From positions 1-22,466 of the forward strand of contig CAVPMN010000017.1 of the NCBI GenBank assembly GCA_963706425.1: 22,466 nt of DNA, given 5' to 3'. Both the position numbers and the translations under genes were made by a program. Below, piece after piece: positions 8,572 through 15,456 of this stretch (positions within the stretch are counted from its first letter, which is position 1; the number at the start of each line of letters is the position of its first letter). The stretch comes from CAVPMN01 sp963706425. GTDB lineage: Bacteria > Actinomycetota > Acidimicrobiia > Acidimicrobiales > Acidimicrobilacustridaceae. The notes beneath the pieces were generated by a model that searched no databases, was not told where the DNA came from, and worked only from the letters and a program-made list of their open reading frames with translations.

Positions 8572-9309
8572 TCAGCGGCCTCGGCCGACGGCGGGTGCGG
8601 GCCTGAGGCTGGCGGCGTCGGCAGCTCGGCGGCCGGCGTCCCAGCCGTCGGCGTTGGTGACGCTCAACCGGCGTGTGCCGAGCGTCGGGAACGCCTGCAC
8701 CATCGCCTGCTCGACCAGCTCTTCGCGCGAGGCGAGCACCGGGAGCAGGTCGGCGCCGTGCTCGACCGCGGCCTCGCGCACCGTCGCTGCGGTGGTCTCG
8801 CGCAGCCGTTGACCGATGCGATGAGCGAACGACAAGAGGAACGCCCGCCGGAACGAGCGGGTGGTGACCTTGCCCCGTCGGTCGCGCTGGGGGCCGGCGG
8901 CCACCATGGCCGTGGTGGCCTGCACCAGCAACGACGTGTAGAGCAGCTCGACTGCGGCCAGATCGACGGCGAACCCGAACACGGTGGCGTCGCCGGTGCG
9001 CTGCGACCACACGGCGCGACACCGGTTGGCGTTGGCCACCTGGTGCAGCAGGATCGACTTGGCCGACGCATAGGGGTCGGCGATGTGGATCACCTCGGTC
9101 TCCGGACCGGCCGACCCAGCCCCGGGTCGATCTAGCAGCGCCTGGTCGATGGCGTACTTGGCCATGAGCTCCTGCGCCTTGGCGGTGAGCGCTTCGGCCT
9201 CGGCCTCGAACGTGGTCGACTCGGCCTTGGCGAGCAGGCCTCGCACCTTGGAAAGGACGGCATCGTCGACTCGGTGATGATGGCGGGGCAGGTGGGTGGA
9301 TGGGGTCAT
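8572..9309 (-). CDS. DUF2786 domain protein
   Basis: A 245-aa cytoplasmic protein. Residues 17-57 match the DUF2786 helix pair (VLSKVRGLLAKAESTTFEAEAEAL, then AQELMAKYAIDQALL), the signature of this family. The rest is mostly helical and ends in an Arg/Gly-rich tail. The family is uncharacterised; some members lie in mobile or phage-related DNA, but nothing else mobile is seen here. The ATG at 9309 was chosen because the family motif starts just after it; AGAGG lies about 9 nt upstream. The frame is open further upstream but crosses the divergent promoter region. A minus-strand TAGGGT at 9422-9427 could be its -10, giving a leader of about 100 nt. Same strand as, and just upstream of, the HNH gene, which has its own promoter. 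Confidence 0.82.
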   Translation of the reverse strand: MTPSTHLPRHHHRVDDAVLSKVRGLLAKAESTTFEAEAEALTAKAQELMAKYAIDQALLDRPGAGSAGPETEVIHIADPYASAKSILLHQVANANRCRAVWSQRTGDATVFGFAVDLAAVELLYTSLLVQATTAMVAAGPQRDRRGKVTTRSFRRAFLLSFAHRIGQRLRETTAATVREAAVEHGADLLPVLASREELVEQAMVQAFPTLGTRRLSVTNADGWDAGRRAADAASLRPAPAVGRGR

Positions 9310-9483
9310 GGTGATGTGGCCTCTGCGTTCGTCATCCAGCGCCGGTGGTCGACCCACAGGTCGGGCGGTGGAACGGCGGCGGTGCAGGGAGGCCGGTGGT
9401 TGTCGGCCCTCCGATCGGGCCACCCTAGCGACGGGCACTGACAGCTCGTCCGTGCGGGTTTGTCGACAACCGGAGCGGTCGCC

Positions 9484-9489
9484 CAGACT
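9484..9489 (+). promoter_or_regulatory. -10 box, leaderless promoter of thiolase-like gene
   Basis: CAGACT lies 7 nt before GTG 9497, with a candidate -35 TTGTCG at 9460-9465 (18-bp spacer). The hexamer departs from TANNNT at its first base, so it is weaker than the others in this window. Confidence 0.4.
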
Positions 9490-9496
9490 GCTCGCC

Positions 9497-10666
9497 GTGA
9501 CCATCCGGGGCGTGGCCCACATCGCCGGCGCGTACGAGCATCCGCGGCGCGAGATCCCTGACCGCACGCTTGCGCAGATCCACGCGGAGGTGGCCAGCGG
9601 TGCGCTGGCCGACGCGGGTCTCTCGTTCGACGACGTCGACGGGTTCTTCTGCGACTCGATGGTGCCCGGCTGGAGCCCCTTGTCGATGGCCGAGTACCTC
9701 GGCCTCGATCAGCTCACCTGGTTCGAGTCGACCGAGGCGGGCGGCTCGTCCTATCTCATGCACGTGGGCCACGCGGCCGCTGCCATCGCCGCGGGCAAGT
9801 GTCGGGTGGCGCTCATCACGCTGGCGGGCAAGCCCCGCAGCGACCGCGGCCGAGTGGCCGGGCGCGGAACGGAGGGCCCCGAGAGCGGCTTCGAGTGGCT
9901 CTGGGGCGTCACCGGTCCCGTCTCGCAATACGCGCTGGTCGCCCAGCGGCACATGTACGAGTTCGGCACCACCAGCGAGCAGCTCGCAGCCATCAAGGTC
10001 GCCGCGTCGCGACACGCCAGCCACAACCCGCACGCGTTCCTGCCCAATCCGGTGACCGTCGACGAGGTGGTCGAGTCGCGCCTGGTGTGCGATCCGCTCC
10101 ACCTGCTCGACTGCTGCGTGGTCACCGACGGAGGTGGCGCGCTCGTGGTCGTCAGCGCCGACATCGCCGCATCACTCGATCGCGACGACCGTCACGGTGC
10201 TCGGTCACGGCGAGGCGCCGAAGCACACGCAGAACGGGCGCATCGACCTCACCTACACGGGCGCCGTCTGGTCGGGGCCGCGTGCGTTCGAGGAGGCGGG
10301 CGTGCAGCCGGCCGACATCGACTACGCGTCGATCTACGACAGCTTCACCATCACCGTGCTCGAGACCATCGAAGACCTCGGCTTCTGCGAGAAGGGCGGG
10401 GCGGCGCGTTCGTCGAGGACGGCGGGCTCGAGTCGCCCCACGGTCGCCTGCCGTTCAACACCGATGGCGGCGGGCTGTGCAACAACCACCCCGGCAACCG
10501 GGGCGGCATGACCAAGGTGATCGAGGCGGTGCGCCAGCTGCGCGGCGAGGCCCATCCCGCCGTGCAGGTGCCGAACTGCGAGATCGCACTCGCCCACGGC
10601 ACCGGCGGGTCGCTCGGCACACGGTCGGGTGCCGCCACCCTCATCCTCGGGCGGGCCGACTCGTGA
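9497..10666 (+). CDS. Thiolase-fold protein (SCP-x/Ltp2-like), lacking the nucleophilic cysteine
   Basis: About 389 aa, thiolase superfamily, SCP-x/lipid-transfer subgroup. Conserved segments include ESTEAGGSSYLMHVGHAAAA where true thiolases have the nucleophilic Cys, SIYDSFTITVLETIEDLGFC, SPHGRLPFNTDGGGLCNNHPG and HGTGGSLGTRSGAATLIL. Neither catalytic Cys is present, as in Ltp2-type retro-aldolases that use Tyr. It overlaps the DUF35 gene by GTGA, the arrangement of Ltp2/DUF35 aldolase pairs in steroid side-chain degradation, so an acyl-CoA aldolase role is plausible but inferred. About 10172 to 10400 must be read in another frame to recover family sequence (GHGEAPKHTQNGRIDLTYTG onward): one extra base near 10172-10185 and one missing in the G-run at 10397-10403. 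The frame stays open overall, but 75 residues are wrong as sequenced. Confidence 0.8.
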   Translation: MTIRGVAHIAGAYEHPRREIPDRTLAQIHAEVASGALADAGLSFDDVDGFFCDSMVPGWSPLSMAEYLGLDQLTWFESTEAGGSSYLMHVGHAAAAIAAGKCRVALITLAGKPRSDRGRVAGRGTEGPESGFEWLWGVTGPVSQYALVAQRHMYEFGTTSEQLAAIKVAASRHASHNPHAFLPNPVTVDEVVESRLVCDPLHLLDCCVVTDGGGALVVVSADIAASLDRDDRHGARSRRGAEAHAERAHRPHLHGRRLVGAACVRGGGRAAGRHRLRVDLRQLHHHRARDHRRPRLLREGRGGAFVEDGGLESPHGRLPFNTDGGGLCNNHPGNRGGMTKVIEAVRQLRGEAHPAVQVPNCEIALAHGTGGSLGTRSGAATLILGRADS

Positions 10667-11088
10667 GCGAGCAGCAGGGGAGTGGCCTGCCGACCGCGGA
10701 GCCGTCGCCCACCCTCGAGACCGAGCCGTTCTGGGCCGCCGCCGACGATGGCCGTCTCGTCCTCCCGCAGTGCGCATCGTGCGGCACGGTCATCTGGTAT
10801 CCGCGCCTGTTCTGCCCGCATTGCCACGGCACCGACATCGGCTGGATCGAGGCCAGCGGTCGCGGCACCGTCTACAGCTTCACTGTCGTTCGTCAGTCGA
10901 TGGGCGAGTGGAAGGACGTGGTTCCCTACGTGCTCGCATATGTCGAGCTCGACGAGGGACCGCGGGTGCTCACCAACGTGGTCGATTGCGATCCCGACGC
11001 GGTCGAGGTGGGCCAGCCCGTCGAGGTCACCTTCGATCGTTCTCCCGAGGGTCGAGGCGTGCCCCGCTTCCGCCCGGCGAACGGCTGA
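10663..11088 (+). CDS. DUF35 zinc-ribbon/OB-fold protein (acyl-CoA-binding partner of thiolase-like protein)
   Basis: A 141-aa protein with a rubredoxin-like zinc ribbon (C37-x2-C40 and C51-x2-C54: CASCG, CPHCH) followed by an OB-fold domain (GRGTVYSFTVVRQSMGEW to VEVTFDRS). These DUF35 proteins bind acyl-CoA and pair with thiolase-fold enzymes, as ChsH2's DUF35 domain does with Ltp2. The GTG start overlaps the preceding TGA as GTGA, so the two are translationally coupled and probably form a complex. The length is normal and all four Cys are present. Confidence 0.88.
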   Translation: MSEQQGSGLPTAEPSPTLETEPFWAAADDGRLVLPQCASCGTVIWYPRLFCPHCHGTDIGWIEASGRGTVYSFTVVRQSMGEWKDVVPYVLAYVELDEGPRVLTNVVDCDPDAVEVGQPVEVTFDRSPEGRGVPRFRPANG

Positions 11089-11170
11089 CGGTCTCGCCCG
11101 TCGCTCAGCCGGTGACTCCGGGTACGCCGAGCGGAGCAGAATGGGGATGTGGCTGGGAGCGCTTCTCGGG

Positions 11171-11198
11171 GTACCGGATGCGTCGCTGCATCCGGTAC
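11171..11198. terminator. Perfect 11-bp hairpin downstream of the thiolase-DUF35 operon
   Basis: GTACCGGATGC (11171-11181) and its exact reverse complement (11188-11198) flank a 6-nt loop. It lies 82 bp after the DUF35 stop in non-coding sequence. No T-tract follows, so it may be an actinobacterial-type hairpin terminator, an operator or a small mobile repeat; termination is the default guess. Confidence 0.4.
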
Positions 11199-11317
11199 GC
11201 CGCTGCGTGACAGCGTCCGGGCGACGTCGGCCTCGACGGACCTCCGGTCCTGGCGTATCCAGACCGTTCCCGAACTCGAAGGAGGCCAAGGTTCAGTCAG
11301 CGCCGTCGAGCGTATCG

Positions 11318-11460
11318 TGCGATCGTGCCCGGCCCCATGTCGAGGAGATGTTGGCCGCCGGAGCATCGCTGGTCTCGCTCACCGAGGCCGGAGAGTGGAC
11401 GACTCGCGGCTCTCCAAGACCCAGCTGGCAACGAGTTCTGCGTCATCGGATCCGACTGAC
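11318..11460 (+). pseudogene. Remnant of a VOC/glyoxalase-like protein (C terminus only)
   Basis: The 450 bp between the DUF35 and MTHFR-like genes holds no intact gene. Within it, 11318-11396 reads HVEEMLAAGASLVSLTEAGEW in one frame, and 11397-11460 continues in the next as LQDPAGNEFCVIGSD followed by TGA. Together these match the end of vicinal-oxygen-chelate proteins (V-x-x-LLAAGA, W, then DPEGNEFCV). The first two thirds of such a protein are absent, and one frameshift splits what remains. It looks like a relic left by deletion rather than a functional gene. The rest of the interval holds a hairpin at 11171-11198 and nothing else I can support. Confidence 0.6.
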
Positions 11461-11526
11461 CCCACGGGCCTCCGGCCGGCCGCCCGACGGCCGCTTGGTC
11501 CCGCCGACTGGGGGACGAGGAGGTCG

Positions 11527-11532
11527 TAGTCT
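11527..11532 (+). promoter_or_regulatory. -10 box, leaderless promoter of MTHFR-like gene
   Basis: TAGTCT ends 6 nt before ATG 11539, placing the transcript start at the start codon. A GTG at 11536 is in frame, but only 3 nt from the box, so ATG 11539 is preferred. Confidence 0.55.
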
Positions 11533-11538
11533 TTCGTG

Positions 11539-12303
11539 ATGGATGCGTTCGAGGTGGTGTGCGAGATCGAACCGGCGACTCGGCCCGACCTGACGCGGGT
11601 TCGCCACCAGATCGGGGTCCTCAGCACGATCGCTACCCGGTTCCTGATCCCGGACAACCACATCGGTCGTGCGACCGTGTCGAGCGTCGCCGTGGCCCAC
11701 GAGGTCGCGCAGATGGGGTGCCGCGCCGTCGCGTGCATCAACGCCCGTGACCGCAACCTGCTCGGCTTCCGGCGCGACCTGCTCACTGCGGCGGCCTACG
11801 GCGTCGAGGAGTTCCTGTTCGTGTACGGCGACCGACCTGAGACCGGTCGACGATCCGATGACCTCACGGTGCGATCGATGATGGACATCGCACGCGACTT
11901 TGCCGAGGAGCAATCGATGCCCATCCGCATCGGCGTCTCCTGCGGACTCGGCGCGGTGCCGGCATGGAAGTACGCCGCCGATGCCTGGTACTTGCAGGTC
12001 TCCTACGACCTCGACGCGATGGTCACCTGGCGGGCCGGCATCGAGTTCGACGGCGCGGTCTACGCCGGTGTCATGGCGCTGCCGTCGGCCGGCATGGCTC
12101 GCAAGGTCAGTGCCGACGTCCCGCAGCTCGCGGTTCCGCGCCACATCCTCGATCGCCTCGATTCCGACCCCGACGCCGGCATCGATCTCGCGGTCGAGCT
12201 CGTCGTCGACGTTCGCGACTCGAACGCCTTCGACGGCGCGCACCTCATCCCGGTCAACCGCTACCGCCAGGTTGCCGCCGCACTCGAACCCGAGCTGCGC
12301 TGA
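11539..12303 (+). CDS. Methylenetetrahydrofolate reductase-like protein
   Basis: A 254-aa cytoplasmic protein resembling the MTHFR/MetF TIM barrel: opening strand FEVVCEIEPATRPDL (acidic residues at the catalytic Glu position), LIPDNHIGRATVSSVAVAHEV, then a flavin-barrel-like strand EEFLFVYGDRPETG followed by DLTVRSMMDIA, and IRIGVSCGLGAVPAWKYAADAWYLQVSYD. It is shorter than MetF (about 290 aa) and diverges at the C terminus, so it may be a flavin- or folate-binding paralogue rather than the housekeeping reductase. No met or other folate gene lies nearby. It is monocistronic from a leaderless promoter. The family assignment is fairly sure; the reaction is not. Confidence 0.72.
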   Translation: MDAFEVVCEIEPATRPDLTRVRHQIGVLSTIATRFLIPDNHIGRATVSSVAVAHEVAQMGCRAVACINARDRNLLGFRRDLLTAAAYGVEEFLFVYGDRPETGRRSDDLTVRSMMDIARDFAEEQSMPIRIGVSCGLGAVPAWKYAADAWYLQVSYDLDAMVTWRAGIEFDGAVYAGVMALPSAGMARKVSADVPQLAVPRHILDRLDSDPDAGIDLAVELVVDVRDSNAFDGAHLIPVNRYRQVAAALEPELR

Positions 12304-12336
12304 CCCGGCGTTCTGGGGCAGGTCGTTCCGTCTGTT

Positions 12337-12436
12337 CCTGTCGCGGATGCGGCGCGGGGCCCCGGAGTACGCGACAGGTTCGGTCGAGGGAGCGTTCGTG
12401 TCGCGGATCCGGGGTGTGGGGGCCCCGAGTACGACA
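12337..12436. repeat. Tandem palindromic (REP-like) repeats, two units of about 60 bp
   Basis: Unit 1 has perfect 9-bp arms CCTGTCGCG (12337-12345) and CGCGACAGG (12370-12378). Unit 2 is a diverged copy 60 bp downstream with TGTCG (12399-12403) and CGACA (12432-12436). Both contain TCGCGGAT, GGGGCCCC in the loop (12356-12363; 12419-12426), GAGTAC and CGACAGGTTCGG. They lie between the convergent MTHFR-like and DUF885 genes, as REP/BIME-type elements often do. No transposase is nearby. Confidence 0.7.
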
Positions 12437-12452
12437 GGTTCGGCGGATGGGG

Positions 12453-12480
12453 GTGTCACCCATGTGCCGGTCGGTGACAC
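12453..12480. repeat. Inverted repeat GTGTCACC / GGTGACAC
   Basis: Perfect 8-bp arms (12453-12460 and 12473-12480) around a 12-nt loop, just downstream of the DUF885 gene and next to the tandem palindromes. The left arm is also part of GGTG-T-CACC, and the right arm of GGTGA-CAC-TCACC, so nested hairpins are possible. It could be a terminator for the minus-strand gene or a mobile-element scar; I cannot decide. Confidence 0.5.
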
Positions 12481-14205
12481 TCACCTGGAGGTAGGTGGCA
12501 CCGTTAGCTCGCCGAGCCGAATCGCACGAGCTCGTCGCGCAGCAGGTCGAGGCCGAGCGGGCCGAGGTCGAGCGCGTAACGCATGGAACGCCTTGAGGTC
12601 GAAGCGATCGCCGAGCCGTTGCTCGACCGCCGCCCGACTGTCGATCCACACCCGCTCGCCCACCTTGTAGCTGATCGCCTGACCGGGCCATCCGAGGTAG
12701 CGCACGATCTCGCTGGCCATGAAGTCGAGCGGGAAACGTGAGCGCTCGTTCACGAACTCCTGCCCGAGCTCCGGCGTCCACCGTTCGCCGGGGTGGAAGT
12801 CCTGACCGCTCGGGATGTCGAGTTCGAGGTGCATGCCGATGTCGACGATGACACGAACCGCCCGCATCGCCTGCGCCCGCAGGAACCCCAACCGGTACTC
12901 GGGCCGCTCGAAGTAGCCCAGCTCGTCCATGAGCCGTTCGGCGTAGAGCGCCCAACCCTCGGCGTGGCCCGACACGCCCGACGTGCGCTGGAACCGGGTG
13001 AGGCGATCGCGCAGGTAGCGCACCTGGCCGATCTGCAGGTGATGGCCGGGCACCCCCTCGTGGTACGCGATCGACACCTCGCCCCACAGCGGGAAGCGGG
13101 TCTTGCCGAGCGTCGGATACCAGGTGCGACCGGGCCGGCTGAAGTCCTCCGACGGGCCGGTGTAGTACATGGCGGCGGCGCCGCCCGGGGGCGCGATCAT
13201 CGCCTCCACCCGCCGCACCGGCGCGGGGATGTCGAAGTGGGTGCCGTCCATGTCGGCGATGGTCGTGTCCATCAGGTCCTGCAGCCAGGTGCGCAGGTTG
13301 TCCTCGCCCTCGATGACCAGATCGCTCTCGGTCTCGAGCCACTCGATCGTCTCGCCGATGGTGGCGCCGGGCCGGATCGACGCGCACACCGAGCGCATGT
13401 CGTCCTCGATGCGCATCAGCTCGTCCCAACCCCAGGCGTAGGTCTCGTCGAGGTCGATCGACGCGCCGAGCGACGCCCGGGCCCAGAGGTCGTAGCGCTC
13501 GGCGCCGACCGCGTCGCGCTCACTGGCGTTCGGCGCGTAGACGTCGCGTAGCCAGGTGCCGATCTCGCCGTAGGCCACCGACGCCGACACGGCCGCCTCG
13601 TCGAGCGCATCGCGCAGGGTGGACGGGAGCGGGTCATCGTCGCCGGTGCGCGCGTCGGTCGCCATCGACTCGAAGAACGCAGCGGCCTGCGCCGCGCCCG
13701 ACCACACCGTCGCCTGCTCGGCTGCTTCGAGCGCCTGGCGTCGTGCCGCCACCAGACCCTGCTCGAGCCCAGCCGAGAGGCTCGCCCGCAGACCCGCCAG
13801 AGCAGATGGCACAGCCTCCATGCGCCGGGCGATCACCTCCCAGTCCGACTCGGTGGCCCGGGGCATGAGGTCGAACACCTGGCGGATCGACTGCAACGGG
13901 CTGGCGATGTTGCGCAGCGCACGCAGGTGCTCGTCGGCCTCGAAGAACGCCAGGCCCGTACCGAGTCGTTCGGCCATGAACGCGGCCGCCACCCGCTCGT
14001 GGTCGTCGGTCAGGTCGAGCGCGGCCAGCGCAGCGAGCGTGCTGCGATCGAGCTCGGCCCGCTCCGCCACGGCGGCCGGCGAGTAGTCGGTGAGCCGGTC
14101 GTCGAAACCGGCGACGCCGATGGCGGTGGCCTTGATGGGGTCGAGCTCGCAGGAGCGGCGCACGTAGTCGTCGCTGAGCGTGCGGATGTCGTCGGCGCTG
14201 GTCAT
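12481..14205 (-). CDS. DUF885 family protein (putative metallopeptidase-like), C-terminal frameshift
   Basis: A 574-aa protein of the DUF885 family. The conserved HEGVPGHHLQI block carries the HExxGHH-like zinc motif, followed by SGHAEGWALYAERLMDELG with a further Glu, and YLGWPGQAISYKVGERVW near the end; a hydrolytic metalloprotein is expected, substrate unknown. No signal peptide is seen, so it is probably cytoplasmic. ATG 14205 is chosen because the domain begins immediately (MTSADDIRTLSDDYV); GGGGG directly precedes it. The C terminus goes wrong after DLKAFHA: dropping one T near 12580 gives YALDLGPLGLDLLRDEL and a TAA at 12504-12506 (566 aa), the family's usual ending. As sequenced it ends in an Arg/Pro-rich tail running into the repeat region. 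Confidence 0.87.
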   Translation of the reverse strand: MTSADDIRTLSDDYVRRSCELDPIKATAIGVAGFDDRLTDYSPAAVAERAELDRSTLAALAALDLTDDHERVAAAFMAERLGTGLAFFEADEHLRALRNIASPLQSIRQVFDLMPRATESDWEVIARRMEAVPSALAGLRASLSAGLEQGLVAARRQALEAAEQATVWSGAAQAAAFFESMATDARTGDDDPLPSTLRDALDEAAVSASVAYGEIGTWLRDVYAPNASERDAVGAERYDLWARASLGASIDLDETYAWGWDELMRIEDDMRSVCASIRPGATIGETIEWLETESDLVIEGEDNLRTWLQDLMDTTIADMDGTHFDIPAPVRRVEAMIAPPGGAAAMYYTGPSEDFSRPGRTWYPTLGKTRFPLWGEVSIAYHEGVPGHHLQIGQVRYLRDRLTRFQRTSGVSGHAEGWALYAERLMDELGYFERPEYRLGFLRAQAMRAVRVIVDIGMHLELDIPSGQDFHPGERWTPELGQEFVNERSRFPLDFMASEIVRYLGWPGQAISYKVGERVWIDSRAAVEQRLGDRFDLKAFHALRARPRPARPRPAARRARAIRLGELTVPPTSR

Positions 14206-14233
14206 CCCCCGATCATCGCGGGGATCGCGCCCG

Positions 14234-14239
14234 TATGAT
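14234..14239 (+). promoter_or_regulatory. -10 box for the DUF2277 gene
   Basis: TATGAT gives a transcript start near 14246 and a 33-nt leader that includes AAGGGG before ATG 14279. Unlike most starts here, this one is leadered. No convincing -35 was found. Confidence 0.5.
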
Positions 14240-14278
14240 CGCCCGAAAGAATCGAATGGTCTCGACAAAGGGGTGACC

Positions 14279-14530
14279 ATGTGCCGGAACATCACGATCC
14301 TGCGAGGCCTCGAGCCGGCGGCGACGCCTGAGGAGATCGAGGCCGCCGCCCGCCAGTACATCCGCAAGGTCAGTGGCGTGCGCGAGCCGTCGGCGGCGAT
14401 GGCCGACCGCTTCGAACAGGCCGTCGCCGAGGTCACGGCCACCACCGCCGCCCTGCTCGCCGACCTTCCACCCCGGCGCCAGCCGCCCACCACGGTGCCG
14501 CCGATGCGCCGCCACGCCGGCCGGCCCTAG
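14279..14530 (+). CDS. DUF2277 domain protein
   Basis: An 83-aa cytoplasmic protein matching DUF2277 over its length: MCRNI followed by LRGLEPAATPEEIEAAARQY and IRKVSGVREPS. This compact helical family is conserved in several phyla and has no assigned role. The tail (PPRRQPPTTVPPMRR) is disordered and basic. ATG 14279 has AAGGGG 5 nt upstream. It is divergent from the DUF885 gene and 49 bp upstream of a methyltransferase on the same strand, with which it may be co-transcribed. Confidence 0.88.
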   Translation: MCRNITILRGLEPAATPEEIEAAARQYIRKVSGVREPSAAMADRFEQAVAEVTATTAALLADLPPRRQPPTTVPPMRRHAGRP

Positions 14531-14579
14531 CTGCGAAACGGCTCGCGCCAACCGGCCGCGAGTCTGCGAGCATGGCCCG

Positions 14580-15380
14580 ATGGACGACACCTACACGCAC
14601 GGGCATCACGAGTCGGTGCTGCGGAGTCACACCTGGCGCACGGCGGCGAACAGCGCGGGATACCTGCTCCCGCACCTCGAACCAGGGCTCGATCTGCTCG
14701 ACATCGGGTGTGGGCCGGGCACCATCACCACCGACCTGGCCGCCCTGGTCGCCCCGGGTCGGGTCGTGGGCATCGATCGCGCCGACGAGGTCGTAGCGGA
14801 AGCGGCCGCCAAGGCTGCGAGCGCCGATGTGGACGTCGAGTTCCGTGTCGGCGATGTCTACGCGCTCGACGTCGCCGACCAGACCTTCGACGTGGTGCAC
14901 GCGCACCAGGTGCTGCAACACCTCACCGATCCGGTGGCCGCACTCGTCGAGATGCGCAGGGTGTTGCGCAGCGGAGGTCTGCTGGCGGTGCGCGACAGCG
15001 ACTACGCGACGTTCGCGTGGGCCCCGCTCGACCCCATGCTCGACCGGTGGCTCGAGCTCTACCACCAGGTCACTCGTCGCAACGACGCTGAAGCCGACGC
15101 CGGCCGGTTCCTGCTCGGCTGGGTGCAGCAGGCCGGCTATGTCGACATCGTCGCGTCGAGCTCGTCGTGGACCTTCGCCACGCCCGACGACCGGCGTTGG
15201 TGGGGCGGGCTCTGGGCCGACCGCGTCACCCAGTCGGCGTTCGCCGATCAGGCACTCGACTACGGCTTGGCCGACACCGAGGAGCTGGCCGAGATCGCCG
15301 CGGCGTGGCGCCGTTGGGCCGACCAGCCGGACGGGTGGCTGGCACTGCTACACGGCGAGATCCTCGCCCGCCGCCCCTGA
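14580..15380 (+). CDS. Class I SAM-dependent methyltransferase
   Basis: A 266-aa cytoplasmic enzyme of the UbiE/Methyltransf_11 type. Motif I is LLDIGCGPGTIT (residues 40-51), motif II VVGIDRADE, motif III around FRVGDVYALDVADQTFDVVHAHQVLQHL, and post-III MRRVLRSGGLLAVRDSDY. The C-terminal third is a substrate-specific cap. The acceptor is unknown; neighbours give no hint, since DUF2277 is uncharacterised. The ATG at 14580 fits the domain start. No clear Shine-Dalgarno is seen, but GAGTCT at 14560-14565 could be a -10 giving a leader of a few nucleotides. The gene ends 27 bp before hairpin repeat copy 2. Confidence 0.88.
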   Translation: MDDTYTHGHHESVLRSHTWRTAANSAGYLLPHLEPGLDLLDIGCGPGTITTDLAALVAPGRVVGIDRADEVVAEAAAKAASADVDVEFRVGDVYALDVADQTFDVVHAHQVLQHLTDPVAALVEMRRVLRSGGLLAVRDSDYATFAWAPLDPMLDRWLELYHQVTRRNDAEADAGRFLLGWVQQAGYVDIVASSSSWTFATPDDRRWWGGLWADRVTQSAFADQALDYGLADTEELAEIAAAWRRWADQPDGWLALLHGEILARRP

Positions 15381-15407
15381 CGAGCGTCCTCTGCCGCCCC
15401 CGCTGGC

Positions 15408-15456
15408 GAAATCGGTGCGTGAAACACCCCATGTGGGTGTTTCACGCACCTATTTC
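15408..15456. repeat. 49-bp hairpin repeat, copy 2
   Basis: Arms of 22 nt (15408-15429 and 15435-15456) with a 5-nt loop and one mismatch. Compared with copy 1 at 3789-3837, the outer arms differ at only a couple of positions while the loop-proximal part has changed. It lies between convergent genes, where it could act as a two-way terminator. It contains the stop codon (CTA on plus, 15450-15452) of the minus-strand SRPBCC gene. Confidence 0.9.

Noticed and set aside
11149..11529. 126-codon plus-strand frame in the gap before the MTHFR-like gene
   Set aside because: No domain or ribosome binding site; it overlaps the VOC relic in the wrong frame.
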